Shown here piece after piece: positions 1 to 9,273 of a stretch of 64,000 nucleotides of DNA. The notes beneath the pieces were generated by a model. It did not search any database, was not told the DNA's origin, and worked only from the letters and a program-made list of their open reading frames with translations. Source of the stretch: Luteibacter jiangsuensis (GTDB lineage Bacteria > Pseudomonadota > Gammaproteobacteria > Xanthomonadales > Rhodanobacteraceae). How positions within the stretch are numbered: position 1 is the first letter of the stretch; each line of letters begins with the position of its first letter. A program made the translations under genes and the position numbers. Location of the stretch: NCBI RefSeq assembly GCF_030812295.1, contig NZ_JAUSSK010000004.1:62001-126000 (forward strand), read 5' to 3'.

Positions 1-982
1 CCTTGTCCGGATGGGCGCCGGCCGCGCTCTCCTGCGAGAGCATCACGGCGTCGGTACCGTCGATCACGGCATTGGCCACGTCGAGCACTTCGGCGCGGGT
101 CGGGATCGGCGCCGTGACCATCGATTGCAGCATCTGCGTCGCGGTGATGACCGAGCGGTTGCGTTGCACGGACTCGCGGATGATCTTTTTCTGCAGGCCC
201 GGAAGCTCGGCGTCGCCGATCTCCACGCCGAGATCGCCGCGGGCGACCATGACGACGTCGGAGGCGTCGATGATCTCGCCCAGTACCGGGATGGCATCCG
301 CGCGCTCGATCTTCGAGACGATAGCCGCGTCACCGCCAGCCTCGCGCAGCAGTCGGCGTGCCTCGTGCAGGTCTTCCGCGGAACGGACGAAGGACACGGC
401 CAGGAAGTCGGCGCCCATCTCGGCGGCGAGCTTGATGTCGTTACGGTCCTTGTCCGACAGTGCCGCGACCGACAAGCCACCACCCTGGCGATTCAGGCCC
501 TTGCGGTCGGACAAGCGGCCACCGATCGCGACCCGGCAGCGGATCTCGCTACCCACCACTTCCACGACCGCGAGCGCGACCAGGCCGTCGTCGAGCAAAA
601 GGATGTCGCCGGCGACCACGTCCTTGGGCAGGTCGTAGTAGCTCACGCCGACACGGGCCTGGTTACCCGGAGGCGCGTCGGGACGGCAGTCGAGTACGAA
701 GCTGTCGCCGGTCATCAGGTCGACGGGGCCACCCGCGAACTTCTCGATGCGGATCTTGGGACCCTGCAGGTCGGCCAGGATGCCGACCTCGCGGCCGACC
801 TTGTCGGCTGCGGCGCGTACCGCCGCGGCACGGGCCCGGTGATCGTCCGGCTGGCCATGCGAAAGGTTCAGGCGGACGATATCCACGCCCTCCTCGAGGA
901 TTTTCTCGAGCATGCCCGGCGCATCGGTGGCGGGGCCGAGGGTGGCGACGATCTTGGTGCGGCGTACCTGAATTTCGGTCAT
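1..982 (-). CDS. pyk: Pyruvate kinase, C-terminus beyond window edge
   Basis: Cytoplasmic enzyme of the last glycolytic step, phosphoenolpyruvate plus ADP to pyruvate plus ATP. About 327 residues are visible of a family length near 480; the C-terminal regulatory domain lies outside the window. Visible hallmarks are the N-terminal [10 protein letters not shown] and RLNLSHG segments, ADLQGPKIR, the catalytic GDLGVE stretch and the DGTDAVMLS segment just before the cut. The ATG at 982 follows a purine-rich stretch. The S1/P1 nuclease gene lies 34 bp upstream on the same strand, so the two may be co-transcribed. No phosphoglycerate kinase or aldolase gene is next to it. Confidence 0.95.
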   Translation of the reverse strand, partial: MTEIQVRRTKIVATLGPATDAPGMLEKILEEGVDIVRLNLSHGQPDDHRARAAAVRAAADKVGREVGILADLQGPKIRIEKFAGGPVDLMTGDSFVLDCRPDAPPGNQARVGVSYYDLPKDVVAGDILLLDDGLVALAVVEVVGSEIRCRVAIGGRLSDRKGLNRQGGGLSVAALSDKDRNDIKLAAEMGADFLAVSFVRSAEDLHEARRLLREAGGDAAIVSKIERADAIPVLGEIIDASDVVMVARGDLGVEIGDAELPGLQKKIIRESVQRNRSVITATQMLQSMVTAPIPTRAEVLDVANAVIDGTDAVMLSQESAAGAHPDK

Positions 983-1016
983 GGAGGATTACCTTGTCTT
1001 GAATGCGGGGCGCGGA

Positions 1017-1841
1017 TCAGTCCAGCGTCTTGTTGAGCAGGTCGGCGAGGCGTCTGGCCGCTTCGCGCAAGCGTGTCTCGGCGATAGGCAGGTTCGTCGC
1101 CACGTAGGCGTCGTCGATGCGGTGGCCGTCGGGATAAAAACCCGGAGTGGCGACGATCGAGCAGGACTCCTCCGCCCATTGCGCGTACGGATTGTCGAAC
1201 GGCGCGATCGGGCGCGGCAGCTTCACGGGTCCTTCGGCGGCCAGACGGTCCGCGTAGGCCTGCCACTTGAGGTCACGGGTGTAGAGCATCTGCGAGTCCC
1301 ACACGCGGTGCAGGTTCGTACCCTTGCCATCGAACTGCACCTGGTACTCGTTGCCGCCCTTGTCGTCACGGTTGCCCGCGTGCAACGGCTGGTGCACGTC
1401 GCCGACGAAGTGGACCACGAATTTCAGCGCCTCGGCGCGTTCCGCGTTGGACTTGTGCCGGTCGCCGAGGATGGCCACGTATTTCTCCAGCCCGCCGATG
1501 ACGCAACGGCCGTCGGCGCAGTCGCGTGGCGGCACGTAATGGCACTTCCCGTCGCGGAAATTCACGTAGTGCAGGGGACCGGTGGCCTTGCCCAGGTCTT
1601 CCTTGCCGGGCATGTCGCGCAGATGGTCGGGCCAGCTGGCGATATCGGGCAGGGAATCGGACCCATCCGCCTTCAACAGCCGGGTCACCTCGGCGCGGGC
1701 CGAGGGGTCGAGCTGGCGCCAGGCCAGTTCGGCGACGATACGGTGGCCGATGTCGCCCCAGGCCTGCACGGTGGCGGCGAAGGCGGGAATGGCGAGGGCC
1801 AGCAGGGCGGCGATGGTGCGGCGCTTATGGAGGGCTTTCAT
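1017..1841 (-). CDS. Secreted S1/P1-type zinc nuclease
   Basis: 274-residue precursor of the S1/P1 nuclease and phospholipase C superfamily, which cleaves single-stranded nucleic acids and 3'-nucleotides with three zinc ions. A signal peptide (residues 1-27) ends directly before Trp28, and in this family the mature N-terminal Trp is itself a zinc ligand. WGDIGH (28-33), GDVHQPLHAG and NLHRVWD supply further His and Asp ligands. The ATG at 1841 was chosen because it starts the signal peptide; the open frame continues 53 codons upstream without family resemblance. It likely acts in the periplasm or outside the cell for nucleotide scavenging. Confidence 0.9.
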   Translation of the reverse strand: MKALHKRRTIAALLALAIPAFAATVQAWGDIGHRIVAELAWRQLDPSARAEVTRLLKADGSDSLPDIASWPDHLRDMPGKEDLGKATGPLHYVNFRDGKCHYVPPRDCADGRCVIGGLEKYVAILGDRHKSNAERAEALKFVVHFVGDVHQPLHAGNRDDKGGNEYQVQFDGKGTNLHRVWDSQMLYTRDLKWQAYADRLAAEGPVKLPRPIAPFDNPYAQWAEESCSIVATPGFYPDGHRIDDAYVATNLPIAETRLREAARRLADLLNKTLD

Positions 1842-2014
1842 GGACCAGCAAACGTTTCCGGGCGGGCGAACGGCCAAGTGTGCCACAGCCGGACTGAGAC
1901 CCGGATGACAAATCGCGGCAATGCAGCAAGCAGGGTCCGGGGGGCTTCCGTTACCATGGAGGTTTACACCACCCGCCCCTACTTCGTTAGCACATCCCAT
2001 CCCGGAGGCTGCAC

Positions 2015-3031
2015 ATGACCATCAAGGTCGCCATCAACGGTTACGGTCGCATCGGTCGCAACATCCTGCGCTCGCTCTACGAAGCGAAGAAGAACGGCCA
2101 GGACATCCAGATCGTCGCCGTCAACGACCTCGGCAACGCCGAGACCAATGCCCACCTCACCCAATACGACACGGCCCATGGTCGCTTCCCGGGCGAGGTG
2201 TCGGTCGACGGCGGCGACCTGATCGTCAACGGCGACCGCATCAAGGTATTCGCCGAGCGCGATCCGTCGAAGCTGCCCTGGGGCGAGCACGAGGTCGACG
2301 TGGTGATGGAATCGACCGGCTTCTTCACCTCCAAGGCCAAGGCCGGCGCGCACATCGCCGGCGGCGCGAAGAAGGTCATCATCTCCGCCCCGGGCGACAA
2401 GGACGTGGACGGCACCTTCGTCTTCGGCGTGAACCACGACAAGCTGACCTCGCAACATCAGGTCATCTCCAACGCATCGTGCACCACCAACTGCCTGGCG
2501 CCGCTGGCCAAGGTCCTGCACGAGAAGATCGGCATCGTGCACGGCCTGATGACCACCATCCACGCCTACACCAACGACCAGGTGCTCACCGACGTCTACC
2601 ATTCGGACCTGCGCCGCGCCCGTAGCGCCACGCACAGCCAGATCCCGACCAAGACCGGCGCCGCCGCCGCGGTGGGCCTGGTGCTGCCGGAACTCAACGG
2701 CAAGCTCGACGGCTTCGCCATGCGCGTGCCGACGATCAACGTGTCGGTGGTCGACCTCACCTTCACCGCCGCGCGCGCCACGACCAAGGAAGAGATCGAC
2801 GCCGCCATCAGCGAAGCCGCGAACGGTTCGCTGAAGGGCATCCTCTCGGTCAATACGCAGCCGCTGGTCTCGATCGACTTCAACCACAATCCACACTCGT
2901 CGATCTACGACGCGACGCAGACGCGCGTCATGGAAGGCACCCTGGTCAAGGTTCTCTCGTGGTACGACAACGAGTGGGGCTTCTCGAACCGCATGCTCGA
3001 CATGGCCACGGCCTTGATGGCCGCGAAATAA
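2015..3031 (+). CDS. gap: Type I glyceraldehyde-3-phosphate dehydrogenase
   Basis: 338 residues, normal for the tetrameric NAD-dependent enzyme that oxidises glyceraldehyde-3-phosphate to 1,3-bisphosphoglycerate. The Rossmann start [10 protein letters not shown] and catalytic Cys156 in NASCTTNC are intact, and the [11 protein letters not shown] segment lies near the C-terminus. A CCCGGAGG ribosome-binding site precedes the ATG. The gene is divergent from the S1/P1 nuclease-pyk pair and followed by a strong terminator, so it is probably monocistronic. The gap-pgk-pyk-fba cluster common in relatives is not present here. Confidence 0.97.
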   Translation: MTIKVAINGYGRIGRNILRSLYEAKKNGQDIQIVAVNDLGNAETNAHLTQYDTAHGRFPGEVSVDGGDLIVNGDRIKVFAERDPSKLPWGEHEVDVVMESTGFFTSKAKAGAHIAGGAKKVIISAPGDKDVDGTFVFGVNHDKLTSQHQVISNASCTTNCLAPLAKVLHEKIGIVHGLMTTIHAYTNDQVLTDVYHSDLRRARSATHSQIPTKTGAAAAVGLVLPELNGKLDGFAMRVPTINVSVVDLTFTAARATTKEEIDAAISEAANGSLKGILSVNTQPLVSIDFNHNPHSSIYDATQTRVMEGTLVKVLSWYDNEWGFSNRMLDMATALMAAK

Positions 3032-3063
3032 GCGCCGCCACAATCGAATAGGTACGGCCACGG

Positions 3064-3095
3064 GGGGCCCGCAGCGATGCGGGCCCCTTTTTTTT
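3064..3095 (+). terminator. Rho-independent terminator of gap
   Basis: Perfect 9-bp stem GGGGCCCGC / GCGGGCCCC (3064-3072 and 3079-3087) with a short loop, followed by eight T (3088-3095). It lies 33 bp after the gap stop codon and before the next gene. Confidence 0.93.
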
Positions 3096-3111
3096 GCACG
3101 GAGAATGACCG

Positions 3112-3651
3112 ATGTCCCAAGGATTCATCCTGGCCGGCTGCCTGTTGTGGTTCACGCTGCCAGTCGCCGCGACCGATTGCACCGCAACACGGCCCTCGAC
3201 GGCGGACATCGTGGACGAGGGCTTGTTGACCCCGTCGGTGGCCATCGACCGACGCAGGCGCCTCGCCGACCGCCTCCTCTGCTCCGCACTCGCAGGCAAT
3301 GCGGCAAGCCAGGAACTGGCGGGAACGCTCTACTACCAAGGGCCATCACGAAAGGGGAACGTACTGATGCGCGACATGTCCCGGGCACGTCATATGCTCA
3401 CCGCGGCGGCAAACCGGGGACGCCGTCACGCGATGCACCAGCTCGCGGAACTGGAGCTGTCCGACGGGCACCTCTATGAAGCCGCGCTTTGGACCCGTGT
3501 CGAGTACGTGATGCACGGGCTCCCGCTGCCGCCACTGGCGCACTTGAATCGCACGATCGAGGCTCGGATATCGCAGGACACCCGGCTGGAGGCGGACGTG
3601 CTCTTGAAGGTGGCGGCCATACGCGAAGCGATGGAGGCTCCTACGCCTTGA
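3112..3651 (+). CDS. Secreted Sel1/TPR-like protein of unknown function
   Basis: 179 residues with a hydrophobic signal-like N-terminus (about 1-20, ending near VAATDC). The middle has helical repeats resembling Sel1-like units (for example GNAASQELAGTLYYQG, then RARHMLTAAANRG and HAMHQLAELEL), suggesting an alpha-solenoid adaptor in the periplasm. No catalytic motif is visible. It starts 16 bp after the gap terminator. Its last 11 bases overlap the 3' end of the opposite-strand FAH gene. The assignment to Sel1 is by eye and only moderately sure. Confidence 0.6.
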   Translation: MSQGFILAGCLLWFTLPVAATDCTATRPSTADIVDEGLLTPSVAIDRRRRLADRLLCSALAGNAASQELAGTLYYQGPSRKGNVLMRDMSRARHMLTAAANRGRRHAMHQLAELELSDGHLYEAALWTRVEYVMHGLPLPPLAHLNRTIEARISQDTRLEADVLLKVAAIREAMEAPTP

Positions 3652-4621
3652 CGATCGCCTGTTCGATCGATCCGAAGATGGAAGCCCCGTCGTTGTCGGT
3701 GACGTCGATTCGCACCGTGTCGCCGAACGAAAGGAAGGGCGTGCTCGCCTTGCCGTCACGCAGGGTTTCAACGGTGCGCTGCTCGGCAAGGCAGGACGCG
3801 CCCTTGGACGTATCCTGGTTGGCGATCGTTCCCGAGCCTACCAGCGTGCCGGCGGTCAGGGGGCGCGTCTTCGCCACATGCGCCACGAGCTGGGCGAAAT
3901 CGAACTGCATGTCCACGCCGCACTCGGCTTCACCGAACCACGCGCCATTGATCCACGTGCGCATCGGCAGGTGCAGCTTCTCGTTCCGCCACGCCTCGCC
4001 CAATTCGTCGGGCGTGACGAACACCGGCGACAGCGCCGAACGCGGCTTCGACTGGAGGAAGCCGAAACCCTTCGCCAACTCGGCGGGAATCAGCCCGCGC
4101 AGCGACACGTCGTTGACCAGGCCGACGAGCTGGATATGCCCCGCGGCCTGCGCCGGGGTCACACCCATCGGCACATCGTCGGTCACCACCAGCACTTCCG
4201 CTTCGAGATCGATACCGAATGCTTCGCTCGATACGACCACCGGGTCACGCGGGCCGAGGAATCCGGCACTCGTCGCCTGGTACATCAGCGGATCGGTATA
4301 GAACGACTCCGGCACCTCGGCGCCACGCGCCTTGCGCACGCGCTCCACGTGTGGCAAGTAGGCGCTGCCATCGACGAATTCATAGGCACGCGGCAAGGGC
4401 GCGGCAAGCGTCGCCATGTCCAGATCGAACGCGCCCTCCGCCTCGCCGGCGTTCAACGCTTCCGAAAGTGCATTGAGGCGGGGCGCCATCGCGTGCCACT
4501 CGTCCAGCGCCGCTTGCAGCGTCGGTGCGATGCCCGCGGCCTTTACCCCACGGGTGAGAGACCGATCGACCACCACGAGCGTGCCGTCGCGGCCGCCTTC
4601 CTTCAGCGAAGCGAGTTTCAT
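3641..4621 (-). CDS. Fumarylacetoacetate hydrolase family enzyme (tyrosine operon)
   Basis: 326-residue FAH-superfamily protein, third gene of the hpd-hmgA-FAH operon and starting 15 bp after hmgA. Metal-binding acidic residues are recognisable in the FGIDLEAEVLVVTDD region and in LVGLVNDVSLR; the C-terminal GTLVGSGTIANQD segment is typical. By position it most likely cleaves fumarylacetoacetate to fumarate and acetoacetate. It is shorter than the roughly 420-residue eukaryote-type fumarylacetoacetase and belongs to the compact bacterial form. No maleylacetoacetate isomerase gene is nearby, so the isomerisation step must be encoded elsewhere. Confidence 0.85.
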   Translation of the reverse strand: MKLASLKEGGRDGTLVVVDRSLTRGVKAAGIAPTLQAALDEWHAMAPRLNALSEALNAGEAEGAFDLDMATLAAPLPRAYEFVDGSAYLPHVERVRKARGAEVPESFYTDPLMYQATSAGFLGPRDPVVVSSEAFGIDLEAEVLVVTDDVPMGVTPAQAAGHIQLVGLVNDVSLRGLIPAELAKGFGFLQSKPRSALSPVFVTPDELGEAWRNEKLHLPMRTWINGAWFGEAECGVDMQFDFAQLVAHVAKTRPLTAGTLVGSGTIANQDTSKGASCLAEQRTVETLRDGKASTPFLSFGDTVRIDVTDNDGASIFGSIEQAIVKA

Positions 4622-4636
4622 GCTTTTCCTTACAGA

Positions 4637-5947
4637 TCAGGTGGCCGAGGGATCGAAGTGCTTCTTCAATCCGCGCCAGCATTCGTAGTAATCGCCCTGC
4701 AGCGCCGTCGACTCGAGGGCTTGCCGGCTGGGGCGGATGACCTTGCGCGTTTCGAACATGAAGGCCATGGTGCCAACGATATGGTCAGGACGCGAGATGT
4801 CGGCGGCCGAGGCTTTCTCGAAGCTTGCCGCATCGGGGCCGTGCCCGCTCATGCAATTGTGCAGGCTCGCGCCACCTGGCACAAAACCGCCGGCCTTGGC
4901 GTCGTACGCGCCATCGATCAATCCCATGAACTCGCTGGCCACGTTACGGTGGAAATACGGCGGCCGGAATGTGTGTTCGGCCACCAGCCAGCGCGGCGGG
5001 AAGATCACGAAGTCCATGTTCGCCACGCCCGGCGTGTCGCTGGACGAGGTGAGCACCGTGAAGATCGAAGGGTCCGGGTGGTCCACCGCGATCGAGCCGA
5101 TCGTATTGAAACGCCGCAGGTCGTACTTGTAAGGGGCGTAGTTGCCGTGCCAGGCGACCACGTCCAGGGGCGAGTGGCCGATGGAGGCCGCCCACAAGGT
5201 CCCCTGGAACTTGGCGAGGAGTTCGAAATCGCCGTCGATATCCTCGTAGGCCGCCACGGGCGTAAGGAAGTCGCGCGGGTGGGCCAGACCATTCGCGCCG
5301 ATCGGCCCCAGGTCCGGCAAATGCAGCGGCGTGCCGAAATTCTCCGCCACGTAGCCACGCGCTTCGCCCTCGGGCAGTTCAACGAGAAAGCGAACGCCGC
5401 GCGGCACTACCGCGATCTCCAGCGGCTCCACGTCGAGCACGCCGAGCTCCGTGCGAATACGCAACCTGCCCTGCTGCGGCACGATCAACAGTTCGCCATC
5501 CGCATCGTAGAAGTAGCGCGCCTCCATGGACCGGTTGGCGCCATAAAGATGGATGCCGATGCCGGCCTGCTCCGCCGCGCCGCCATTGCCACCCATCGTG
5601 ATCAGGCCATCGAGAAAATCGGTGGGCTGGGTCGGCATGGGCAGCGGATCCCAGCGCAGCTGGTTCGGCGTGGCCGGTGCTTCGTCGAAGCGGTTGTGGA
5701 AGGTCGCATGCCCCTGTTCCGTGAACGGGGAGTGCTGTGCCGCCGGGCGGATGCGGTACAACCAGCTGCGCCGGTTGCGATGCCGGGGCGCGGTAAAGGC
5801 GCTACCCGAAAGCTGTTCGGCGTAGAGCCCCATGGCCACGCGCTGCGGCGAGTTCTGCCCCGAAGGCAATACACCGTCTACCGCTTCGGTGGCGAACTCG
5901 TTGCCGAAGCCGGTCTGGTAGCCGCGGATATCGTCGGTGTGGCTCAT
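4637..5947 (-). CDS. hmgA: Homogentisate 1,2-dioxygenase
   Basis: 436 residues, the family length. Opens the aromatic ring of homogentisate to maleylacetoacetate with a non-haem Fe(II). The ring of iron ligands is visible: His and Glu in [15 protein letters not shown] and the later His in the CMSGHGPD segment. The N-terminal [10 protein letters not shown] and RSWLYRIRP stretches are also characteristic. It lies 36 bp after hpd on the same strand and upstream of the FAH gene, giving the pathway order hydroxyphenylpyruvate, homogentisate, maleylacetoacetate, fumarylacetoacetate. Expression is expected to follow the hpd promoter controlled by the divergent MarR protein. Confidence 0.96.
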   Translation of the reverse strand: MSHTDDIRGYQTGFGNEFATEAVDGVLPSGQNSPQRVAMGLYAEQLSGSAFTAPRHRNRRSWLYRIRPAAQHSPFTEQGHATFHNRFDEAPATPNQLRWDPLPMPTQPTDFLDGLITMGGNGGAAEQAGIGIHLYGANRSMEARYFYDADGELLIVPQQGRLRIRTELGVLDVEPLEIAVVPRGVRFLVELPEGEARGYVAENFGTPLHLPDLGPIGANGLAHPRDFLTPVAAYEDIDGDFELLAKFQGTLWAASIGHSPLDVVAWHGNYAPYKYDLRRFNTIGSIAVDHPDPSIFTVLTSSSDTPGVANMDFVIFPPRWLVAEHTFRPPYFHRNVASEFMGLIDGAYDAKAGGFVPGGASLHNCMSGHGPDAASFEKASAADISRPDHIVGTMAFMFETRKVIRPSRQALESTALQGDYYECWRGLKKHFDPSAT

Positions 5948-5983
5948 CGTGGTGGTCCTTAGGCGATGACGGCCGGCCCGGCG

Positions 5984-7072
5984 TCAGAGCACGCCGCGGC
6001 GCATCTGGTCGCGCTCGATCGACTCGAACAGTGCCTTGAAATTACCATTGCCGAAGCCTTCGTTGCCCTTGCGCTGGATGATCTCGAAGAAGATCGGCCC
6101 GATGGTGTTCTGGGTGAAGATCTGCAGCAGCAACTTCTTCTTGGTCTCGTCGTCGGCGTCGATCAGCAGCTTGTTCTCTTGCAAGCGCGCCACGTCCTCG
6201 CCATGGTCCGGCACGCGCACGTCGATCACTTCGTAGTACGTCTCGGGCGTGTCGAGGAAGGCCACGTCCTGCGCACGCATCGCCTCGACCGACTCGTAGA
6301 TGTTGTCGGTGAACAGGGCGATGTGCTGGATGCCTTCGCCATTGTACTCACGCAGGTATTCGTTGATCTGCGACTTCTCGTCCGAGGACTCGTTCAGCGG
6401 AATGCGCACGAGGCCGTCCGGCGCCGTCATCGCCTTCGACACCAGGCCGGTCTTCGCGCCCTTGATGTCGAAGTAGCGGATCTCGCGGAAGTTGAACAGG
6501 CGCTCGTAGTACTCCGACCACTTCTCCATGTTGCCGAAATGGAGGTTGTGCGTCAGGTGGTCGATGAAGGTGAGACCGAAACCCTTCGGATGCCGATCGA
6601 CACCCGGCAGCCACTCGAACTCGGCGTCGTACACCTCGCCCTTGGCGCCATAAGTGTCCACCAGGTACAGGGCTGCACCACCGATGCCTTCGATGGTCGG
6701 CACCTGCAGGGCCAGCGTCTCCGGCTTGAAGCCGATCTTCGTGGCGCCGTTGGACAGCGCCGTGGCCTGCACGTCGGTGGCGGGACGGTTGAAACGAATG
6801 GCGAATCCGCAGGCGGACGGGCCGTGCTTGGCGACGAAATCCGCGGCGAAGGAGCCCGGCTCCTCATTCACGAGGAAATTGCAGTCGCCCTGGCGATAGA
6901 GGGTGATCTTCTTCGTCTTGTGCTTCGCGACCGGCATGAAGCCGAGCCGGGGAAACAAGGCGTGCAGCAACGCCGGATCCGGTGCTGCGAATTCCACGAA
7001 CTCGAAGCCATCGACACCCTGCGGGTTTTCGAAGGTGGTGACTTCCATACCGGTGTTGGGCTGGGCGCTCAT
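5984..7072 (-). CDS. hpd: 4-hydroxyphenylpyruvate dioxygenase
   Basis: 362 residues. Fe(II) enzyme converting 4-hydroxyphenylpyruvate to homogentisate; first gene of the tyrosine degradation operon. The C-terminal vicinal-oxygen-chelate half holds the facial triad: His in IDHLTHNLHFG, His in IQHIALFTDNI and Glu in FFEIIQRKG. The GFGNGNFKALFESIERDQ tail is the family signature. An AGGAG ribosome-binding site precedes the ATG at 7072. A sigma-70-like promoter and a MarR-type palindrome lie just upstream in the gap shared with the regulator gene. Confidence 0.97.
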   Translation of the reverse strand: MSAQPNTGMEVTTFENPQGVDGFEFVEFAAPDPALLHALFPRLGFMPVAKHKTKKITLYRQGDCNFLVNEEPGSFAADFVAKHGPSACGFAIRFNRPATDVQATALSNGATKIGFKPETLALQVPTIEGIGGAALYLVDTYGAKGEVYDAEFEWLPGVDRHPKGFGLTFIDHLTHNLHFGNMEKWSEYYERLFNFREIRYFDIKGAKTGLVSKAMTAPDGLVRIPLNESSDEKSQINEYLREYNGEGIQHIALFTDNIYESVEAMRAQDVAFLDTPETYYEVIDVRVPDHGEDVARLQENKLLIDADDETKKKLLLQIFTQNTIGPIFFEIIQRKGNEGFGNGNFKALFESIERDQMRRGVL

Positions 7073-7119
7073 TGGGCGATACTCCTGCGACGGGCACGGC
7101 TTGCGCCGTATACCGCCAC

Positions 7120-7149
7120 GTTATAGTTTCACTTGTAACCATTTGCAAG
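7120..7149 (-). promoter_or_regulatory. hpd promoter with overlapping MarR-type operator
   Basis: On the minus strand, TTGCAA (7148-7143) and TATAAC (7125-7120) are separated by 17 bp, a good sigma-70 promoter about 40 bp before hpd. The near-perfect palindrome CTTGTAA-N4-TTGCAAG (7132-7149) covers the -35 box and spacer. An 18-bp dyad in the gap between a marR gene and its divergent target is the usual arrangement for autoregulated MarR repressors, so tyrosine-pathway repression with release by a pathway intermediate is the likely mode. That is inference. Confidence 0.8.
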
Positions 7150-7161
7150 GACCAGCGCAGC

Positions 7162-7611
7162 ATGACATTCGAGACCGTCCCAGCACATGCCCCGTTGGAA
7201 CTGGAGCGCTTCCTGCCTTACCGGCTATCGATCCTGTCGAATACGGTGAGCCAGTCCATCGCGGCGGAATACCAGGACCGATTCGAACTCAGCATGACGG
7301 AATGGCGCGTGATGGCGGTCCTGGGCCGCTTCGCGGAGCTCTCGGCTCGCGAGGTCGCCGAACGCACGGCGATGGACAAGGTGGCGGTGAGCCGAGCCGT
7401 GGCGCGGCTGGTCGAGGCTGGCCGGGTCGACCGGAGCACCCACGGCGGCGACAAGCGCCGTTCGGTGCTGAAGCTTTCCGAGGCGGGCTGGGCCATCCAC
7501 GACGAGGTCGCGCCCATGGCCAGGGCCCACGAGCGGGACCTGCTGGCGAAGCTGGATGAGGGCGAGCGGGTGCAGCTCAACCGGATACTGGATAAGTTGC
7601 TGGCGCCCTGA
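7162..7611 (+). CDS. MarR family regulator, probable repressor of the hpd operon
   Basis: 149 residues starting at the ATG at 7162; the longer open frame upstream runs through the operator and is not family-like. The winged helix spans about residues 35-105: LSMTEWRVMAVLGRF, then AREVAERTAMDKVAVSRAVARLVEAG as helix-turn-helix and the basic wing HGGDKRRSVLKLSEAG. Helices at both ends would form the dimer interface. It is divergent from hpd and shares the operator at 7132-7149. Similar MarR proteins (HpdR type) next to hpd control tyrosine breakdown in related bacteria; the ligand is not evident from sequence. Confidence 0.88.
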   Translation: MTFETVPAHAPLELERFLPYRLSILSNTVSQSIAAEYQDRFELSMTEWRVMAVLGRFAELSAREVAERTAMDKVAVSRAVARLVEAGRVDRSTHGGDKRRSVLKLSEAGWAIHDEVAPMARAHERDLLAKLDEGERVQLNRILDKLLAP

Positions 7612-7618
7612 GGCGCCT

Positions 7619-7693
7619 ATCGCCGACAGGGTCGGCTCCCACCAAGCCCGTCAAGCCGACGAAGCCGAGGTGGGAGCCGACCCTGTCGGCGAT
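7619..7693. repeat. REP-type inverted repeat, 25-bp perfect arms
   Basis: Arms 7619-7643 and 7669-7693 are exact reverse complements (ATCGCCGACAGGG... against ...CCCTGTCGGCGAT) around a 25-nt loop. It fills the gap between the convergent marR and POT transporter genes and would fold in RNA from either strand, so it may also act as a bidirectional terminator. The same GTGGGAGCCG core recurs at other 3' ends in this window. Confidence 0.92.
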
Positions 7694-7696
7694 GCT

Positions 7697-9202
7697 TCAC
7701 TTCACCCCGTGCATGAGCCGGTTGATCAGTGGCGCGATCAGGAACAACACGATCCCCGCGCCAATCAGCAGTTCGAAGCTGAAGCTGAAACCGGACAACG
7801 CCGAAGTCACGGTCATGCCCGTCTCGCCGCTGATATGCCCCGCCAGCAGGCCCGACAGGTTGTTGCCGATGGCGGTGGAGAGGAACCAGCCGCCCATGGC
7901 CAGGCCGACCACGCGAATCGGCGCCAGCTTGGTCACCATCGACAGGCCGATCGGCGAAAGGCAAAGCTCGCCGATGGTCTGCAGCACGTAGCATGCCGCC
8001 AGCGGCCAGAACGGAATCAGGCCATTGCCGCCGACCAGGCTCTTCAACGCATACATCAGCACCAGGAAGCCCAGCGCGTTGAAGATGAGGCCCAGGCCGA
8101 ACTTGCGCGGGATCGACGGTTCCTTGCGCAGGCGCGCCGACCAGCCCCAGGCCAGCGCGACGATCGGCGCGAAGACCAGGATCGCCGCCGAGTTCACCGA
8201 CTGGAACCATCCGGTGGGGAACTCCCAGCCGAACATCTGTCGGTCGACGATGTTCTGGGCGAGGAAGTTGAACGAACTGCCCGCTTGCTCGAAGAACATC
8301 CAGAACAGCACGTTGAAGGTAAACAGCAACAGCATCGCGATCACGCGATGGATCTGGATGCGGTCGTGGCGAACCGCCTCGACCACCAGCATCACGGCGA
8401 CGCCGATGAAGAGCACGCCGAGCAACCATGCGATGAAGATCGCGCCCGCCTTGGCCATCAGCAGGTAGACGAGCGGGATGGCGACGAGGATGCCCACGAT
8501 CACCGCGACCAGGTTCTTCCCTTCATGGCGCTCCGGCGGCGGAACGCCCACGCCCTTGAGCTGGTGCTTGCCGACGAGGAACCAGATGAAGCAGATCACC
8601 ATGCCCACGCCGGTGGCGGCGAACACGGCCTTGTAGTTGTCCTGCAGCGGCGTGTCCGTCAGCACGGAAGCGAGCCAGCCCGTGACGAGGGGAGCGAGGA
8701 ACCCGCCAAGGTTGATGCCCATATAAAAGATCGTGAAGCCACGATCGCGGCGATCGTCGCCGACCGGATAGATCTGTCCGACCAGCGAGGAGATGTTCGG
8801 CTTGAACAGGCCATTGCCCACGATCACCGTGGCCAGGCCGGCGAGGAACACCTGCTGGTTCGGAACCATCACCATGAACAGGCCCGTGCCCATCACCGCC
8901 GCGCCCACCAGGATGGAGCGCTGGTAGCCGAGGATGCGGTCGGCCACCCACCCGCCGAAGATCGCCGAGGCGTAGACCAGCGCGAGGTAGGCGCCATAGG
9001 TCCGGCTGGCATAGCCCTGCCCTGCCGGATCGCCGTTGAAAAACTGGGCGACGATGTACAGGGTGAGGGCCCAGCGCATGCCGTAGAAGGCGAAGCGCTC
9101 CCAGAATTCGGTCATGAACAGCATCCACAGGGGACGCGGGTGACCCAGGGTCTGCGGGTAGTCGGGCACGGGCCGGGCGGCGGCTGGGGCGGTCGGTGTC
9201 AT
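7697..9202 (-). CDS. POT/PTR family proton-dependent peptide transporter
   Basis: 501 residues with about 12-14 hydrophobic segments, inner membrane. The family ExxERF signature appears as TEFWERFAFYGM near residue 34, and the PTR signature region follows in FYMGINLGGFLAPLVTGWLA. It imports di- and tripeptides with protons. The ATG at 9202 has an AGGGAAA ribosome-binding site; a further in-frame ATG 51 bp upstream lacks one. It stands alone between the REP element and the tryptophan dioxygenase gene. Substrate range cannot be read from the sequence. Confidence 0.93.
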   Translation of the reverse strand: MTPTAPAAARPVPDYPQTLGHPRPLWMLFMTEFWERFAFYGMRWALTLYIVAQFFNGDPAGQGYASRTYGAYLALVYASAIFGGWVADRILGYQRSILVGAAVMGTGLFMVMVPNQQVFLAGLATVIVGNGLFKPNISSLVGQIYPVGDDRRDRGFTIFYMGINLGGFLAPLVTGWLASVLTDTPLQDNYKAVFAATGVGMVICFIWFLVGKHQLKGVGVPPPERHEGKNLVAVIVGILVAIPLVYLLMAKAGAIFIAWLLGVLFIGVAVMLVVEAVRHDRIQIHRVIAMLLLFTFNVLFWMFFEQAGSSFNFLAQNIVDRQMFGWEFPTGWFQSVNSAAILVFAPIVALAWGWSARLRKEPSIPRKFGLGLIFNALGFLVLMYALKSLVGGNGLIPFWPLAACYVLQTIGELCLSPIGLSMVTKLAPIRVVGLAMGGWFLSTAIGNNLSGLLAGHISGETGMTVTSALSGFSFSFELLIGAGIVLFLIAPLINRLMHGVK

Positions 9203-9273
9203 GGCTTTCCCTGTGGAAGATTCGTGCAGGGTGTTTAGCTGGCCCGGCCCCATGCGTCAAATCCGCCGGATTT

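Noticed and set aside
3878-5962. A 694-codon plus-strand frame opposite hmgA and FAH
   Set aside because: Arg/His-rich composition without domains, antisense to two clear enzymes.
4219-7126. Long antisense reading frames through the tyrosine operon
   Set aside because: High-GC shadow frames opposite hpd, hmgA and FAH, which match known families over their whole length.
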